From JBGZEX01 sp041846495 (GTDB lineage Bacteria; Bacteroidota; Bacteroidia; Bacteroidales; Marinifilaceae), in assembly GCA_041846495.1 (NCBI GenBank), contig JBGZEX010000017.1, positions 1 through 26,066 on the forward strand: a stretch of 26,066 bases of DNA, written 5' to 3'. The notes beneath the pieces were generated by a model. That model saw nothing but the letters and a program-made list of their open reading frames with translations, was not told the origin of the DNA and searched no databases. Shown one piece after another: positions 24,308 through 26,066 of the stretch; position 1 is the stretch's first letter, and every line of letters starts with the position of its first letter. The translations under genes and the position numbers were made by a program.

Positions 24308-25327
24308 TCATATGCACACTCGGGAGTAGGGGGCGGTGGATATATCGGCAAATTCCCCTTTCAGGAATTTGTAATATCCGGTTACGGCTACCATACCCGC
24401 ATTGTCCAGCGAAAAGCCCAATCTCGGCACATATATATTCCAGCCGCTTTTCTCGGCTTCTTTTTTCAGGGCGTTTTGGAGAGCGGAATTGGCGGATACT
24501 CCTCCCGCAATGGCTATTTCGCTTATGCCGTATTCCCGGGAAGCCCGTTTGAGCTTCCCCATAAGTATGTCTACGATGGTTTTTTGAAGGGAGGCCGCCA
24601 AATCGTTGAGGTTTTCGTTTATAAAGTCCGGGTTTTCTTTCAATGCATCCCGGAGGAAATATAGAAACGATGTCTTGAGTCCGCTGAAACTATAGTCCAA
24701 GCCTTTGATTACGGGTTTGTTGAAATGGAATTGCTCCGGATTCCCGGCTTGGGCGAGCCGGTCTATTACCGGTCCTCCCGGATAGGGCAGCCCCATGGAT
24801 TTGGCGCATTTGTCGAAGGCCTCTCCGGCGGCATCGTCTATGGTGCGGCCGATGATTTCCATTTCCAGATAATCCTTCACTAAAACTATTTGGGAGTTGC
24901 CGCCCGAAACCAAAAGGGTGAGGAAGGGGAAGGAGGGATGGCGGTTTTCCGTTCCCGGCTCCTTGATGAAATTGGCTAAAACGTGGGCTTGGAGATGATT
25001 GACTTCTATGAGCGGGATGTCGAGGGCGAGAGACAGGCCTTTGGCGAATGAAGTGCCTACGAGAAGAGACCCCAATAGCCCCGGTCCCCGAGTGAAAGCG
25101 ATGGCGTCTATATCCTTTTGCGCAATGCCCGCCCTCCGGATGGCATCGTATACTACGGGGATTATGTTTTTTTGATGCGCCCGGGATGCCAGCTCCGGGA
25201 CAACTCCGCCGTAAGCTTCGTGGACGGCTTGGGATGCAATGACATTGCTCAATACGACTCCGTCTTCGAGTACGGCGGCGGAGGTGTCGTCGCAGGAAGA
25301 TTCTATGCCTAATATGATGATGCTCAT
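24308..25327 (-). CDS. tsaD: tRNA N6-adenosine threonylcarbamoyltransferase TsaD
   Basis: TsaD, with TsaB and TsaE, transfers threonylcarbamoyl from TC-AMP to A37 of ANN-decoding tRNAs, an essential modification. The 339-residue product has the normal length. It shows the start ILGIESSCDDTSAAVL, metal-binding NHLQAH (H111, H115), LLVSGGNSQIVLV, DDAAGEAFDK, FSGLKT, GGVSANSAL and the C-terminal LDNAGMVA aspartate block. The start at 25327 is chosen because the core strand begins at once. An upstream ATG at 25348 adds seven residues and would be almost at the candidate transcription start. Its stop is 98 bases before pta. Confidence 0.97.
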   Translation of the reverse strand: MSIIILGIESSCDDTSAAVLEDGVVLSNVIASQAVHEAYGGVVPELASRAHQKNIIPVVYDAIRRAGIAQKDIDAIAFTRGPGLLGSLLVGTSFAKGLSLALDIPLIEVNHLQAHVLANFIKEPGTENRHPSFPFLTLLVSGGNSQIVLVKDYLEMEIIGRTIDDAAGEAFDKCAKSMGLPYPGGPVIDRLAQAGNPEQFHFNKPVIKGLDYSFSGLKTSFLYFLRDALKENPDFINENLNDLAASLQKTIVDILMGKLKRASREYGISEIAIAGGVSANSALQNALKKEAEKSGWNIYVPRLGFSLDNAGMVAVTGYYKFLKGEFADISTAPYSRVCI

Positions 25328-25349
25328 CTCGCTTTTGTATAATACCATG

Positions 25350-25357
25350 CGAAATTA
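25350..25357 (-). promoter_or_regulatory. Possible -7 box for tsaD
   Basis: On the minus strand TAATTTCG differs from TAnnTTTG at one position and lies 22 bases upstream of the chosen tsaD start. No TTTG at -33 spacing is present. Confidence 0.3.
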
Positions 25358-25378
25358 GTATTTTTCCTCCAAACCTTT

Positions 25379-25406
25379 CGGGATTTATTGAAAAATCCCG
25401 TTTTTT
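25379..25406 (+). terminator. Plus-strand intrinsic terminator in the rocD leader region
   Basis: CGGGATTT (25379-25386) pairs perfectly with AAATCCCG (25393-25400) around a six-base ATTGAA loop, followed at once by six T. It points toward rocD but lies in the gap between divergently transcribed tsaD and rocD, where no plus-strand gene ends. The minus-strand reading has no T run. Confidence 0.7.
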
Positions 25407-25466
25407 ATGTATAAAGTCTGCGGAATATTCTTAACTTGCAGGAACTACTAATTAAAAATAAAGACT

Positions 25467-26066
25467 ATGAAAATGACTTCAAAGGACTACATGGATCGCG
25501 AAGCCCGGTACGGGGCCCATAATTATCATCCTCTTCCCGTCGTATTGGCGAAAGGAAAAGGCATTTACGTATGGGATACCGACGGTAAGAAGTATTTCGA
25601 TTTCCTTTCGGCTTATTCTGCGGTCAACCAAGGACATTGCCATCCGAAAATCGTGGATGCCATGATTTCCCAGGCCGGGACACTGGCGCTTACCTCCCGG
25701 GCTTTTTACAATAACGTATTGGGAGAATGGGAGGAATATGTTACGAAATATTTCGGATACGATAAGGTGTTGCCGATGAATTCGGGTGCCGAAGCGGACG
25801 AAACGGCTTTGAAGTTATGTCGTAAATGGGCCTATAAGAAAAAAGGCATAGCGGACGGGAAAGCCAAGATCATCGTTTGTGAGGGAAATTTCCACGGACG
25901 CACCATTACGATCGTTTCCCTTTCCACGGATCCCGACGCTTACGGAGATTACGGCCCCTATACTCCCGGATTCGTAAAAATACCCTATAACGATATCCCC
26001 GCTCTTCGAAAAGCATTGGAGGATCCCGATACGGCCGGTTTCCTTTTGGAACCCATACAGGGAGAG
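25467..26066 (+). CDS. rocD: Ornithine--oxo-acid aminotransferase (3' end cut by window edge)
   Basis: RocD moves the delta-amino group of ornithine to 2-oxoglutarate, giving glutamate semialdehyde and linking arginine and proline metabolism. The 200 visible residues, about half of the usual 400, are a class III PLP aminotransferase. They include REARYGAHNYHPLPVVLAKG, FDFLSAYSAVNQGHCHPKI, SRAFYNNVLG, MNSGAEADETALKLCRKW and EGNFHGRTI. The end LLEPIQGE lies just ahead of the cofactor aspartate and Schiff-base lysine, which are outside the window. NYHPLPVV and SAYSAVNQGHCHP favour ornithine aminotransferase over acetylornithine or GABA transaminases. The start is the ATG after an A-rich leader. 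A terminator-like hairpin lies 60 bases upstream. Confidence 0.93.
   Translation, partial: MKMTSKDYMDREARYGAHNYHPLPVVLAKGKGIYVWDTDGKKYFDFLSAYSAVNQGHCHPKIVDAMISQAGTLALTSRAFYNNVLGEWEEYVTKYFGYDKVLPMNSGAEADETALKLCRKWAYKKKGIADGKAKIIVCEGNFHGRTITIVSLSTDPDAYGDYGPYTPGFVKIPYNDIPALRKALEDPDTAGFLLEPIQGE

Overview
The window comes from a member of the Bacteroidota, most likely an anaerobic gut-type Bacteroidales. The evidence is a FecI-like sigma factor, FecR-like anti-sigma factor and SusC/SusD pair in a row, Bacteroidetes-type -7 boxes (TAnnTTTG) ahead of several genes, weak Shine-Dalgarno sites, a rubredoxin, and a pta-ackA acetate pathway. The FecI/FecR/SusCD/zinc-protease arrangement recalls Odoribacter or Butyricimonas relatives, but I cannot fix the genus from sequence alone. 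I saw no tRNA, rRNA, CRISPR array, insertion sequence or prophage. No stretch over 300 bases lacks a gene; the largest gaps are 2815-3064, 19178-19423 and 21752-21998, which hold promoters and terminators.

Layout. Positions 1-2814 (minus strand) carry ridA (cut by the window edge), recR and recJ; recJ and recR overlap and form a DNA-repair pair. Positions 3065-8423 (plus strand) are mainly housekeeping: a class V aminotransferase, an acidic-tailed pRiA4b ORF-3-like protein, miaA, rubredoxin, a UDP-glucose dehydrogenase and a diacylglycerol-kinase-like lipid kinase.

Positions 8478-19316 (plus strand) are the accessory centre. A cell-surface-signalling cassette (ECF sigma, FecR-type anti-sigma, and a SusC transducer with an STN domain) is followed by a SusD-like lipoprotein, a lipoprotein related to the HExxH metallohydrolases of TonB-import loci but lacking HExxH, an intact HExxHxxGxxH zinc metalloprotease, and a small membrane protein of the isoprenylcysteine methyltransferase family. 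The run ends at a strong terminator. There is no glycan-degrading enzyme in it, so I read it as a protein or peptide acquisition locus. A secreted S9 serine peptidase lies convergently downstream (19424-21751).

Positions 21941-26066 return to housekeeping: ackA and pta (acetyl-CoA to acetate with ATP formation), tsaD (tRNA t6A synthesis) and, divergently, the start of an ornithine aminotransferase gene cut by the window end.

The most interesting points are the apparently inactivated metallohydrolase lipoprotein beside an intact protease, the methyltransferase-family membrane protein closing a SusCD operon, and two terminator-like hairpins just upstream of miaA and rocD that could be attenuators.
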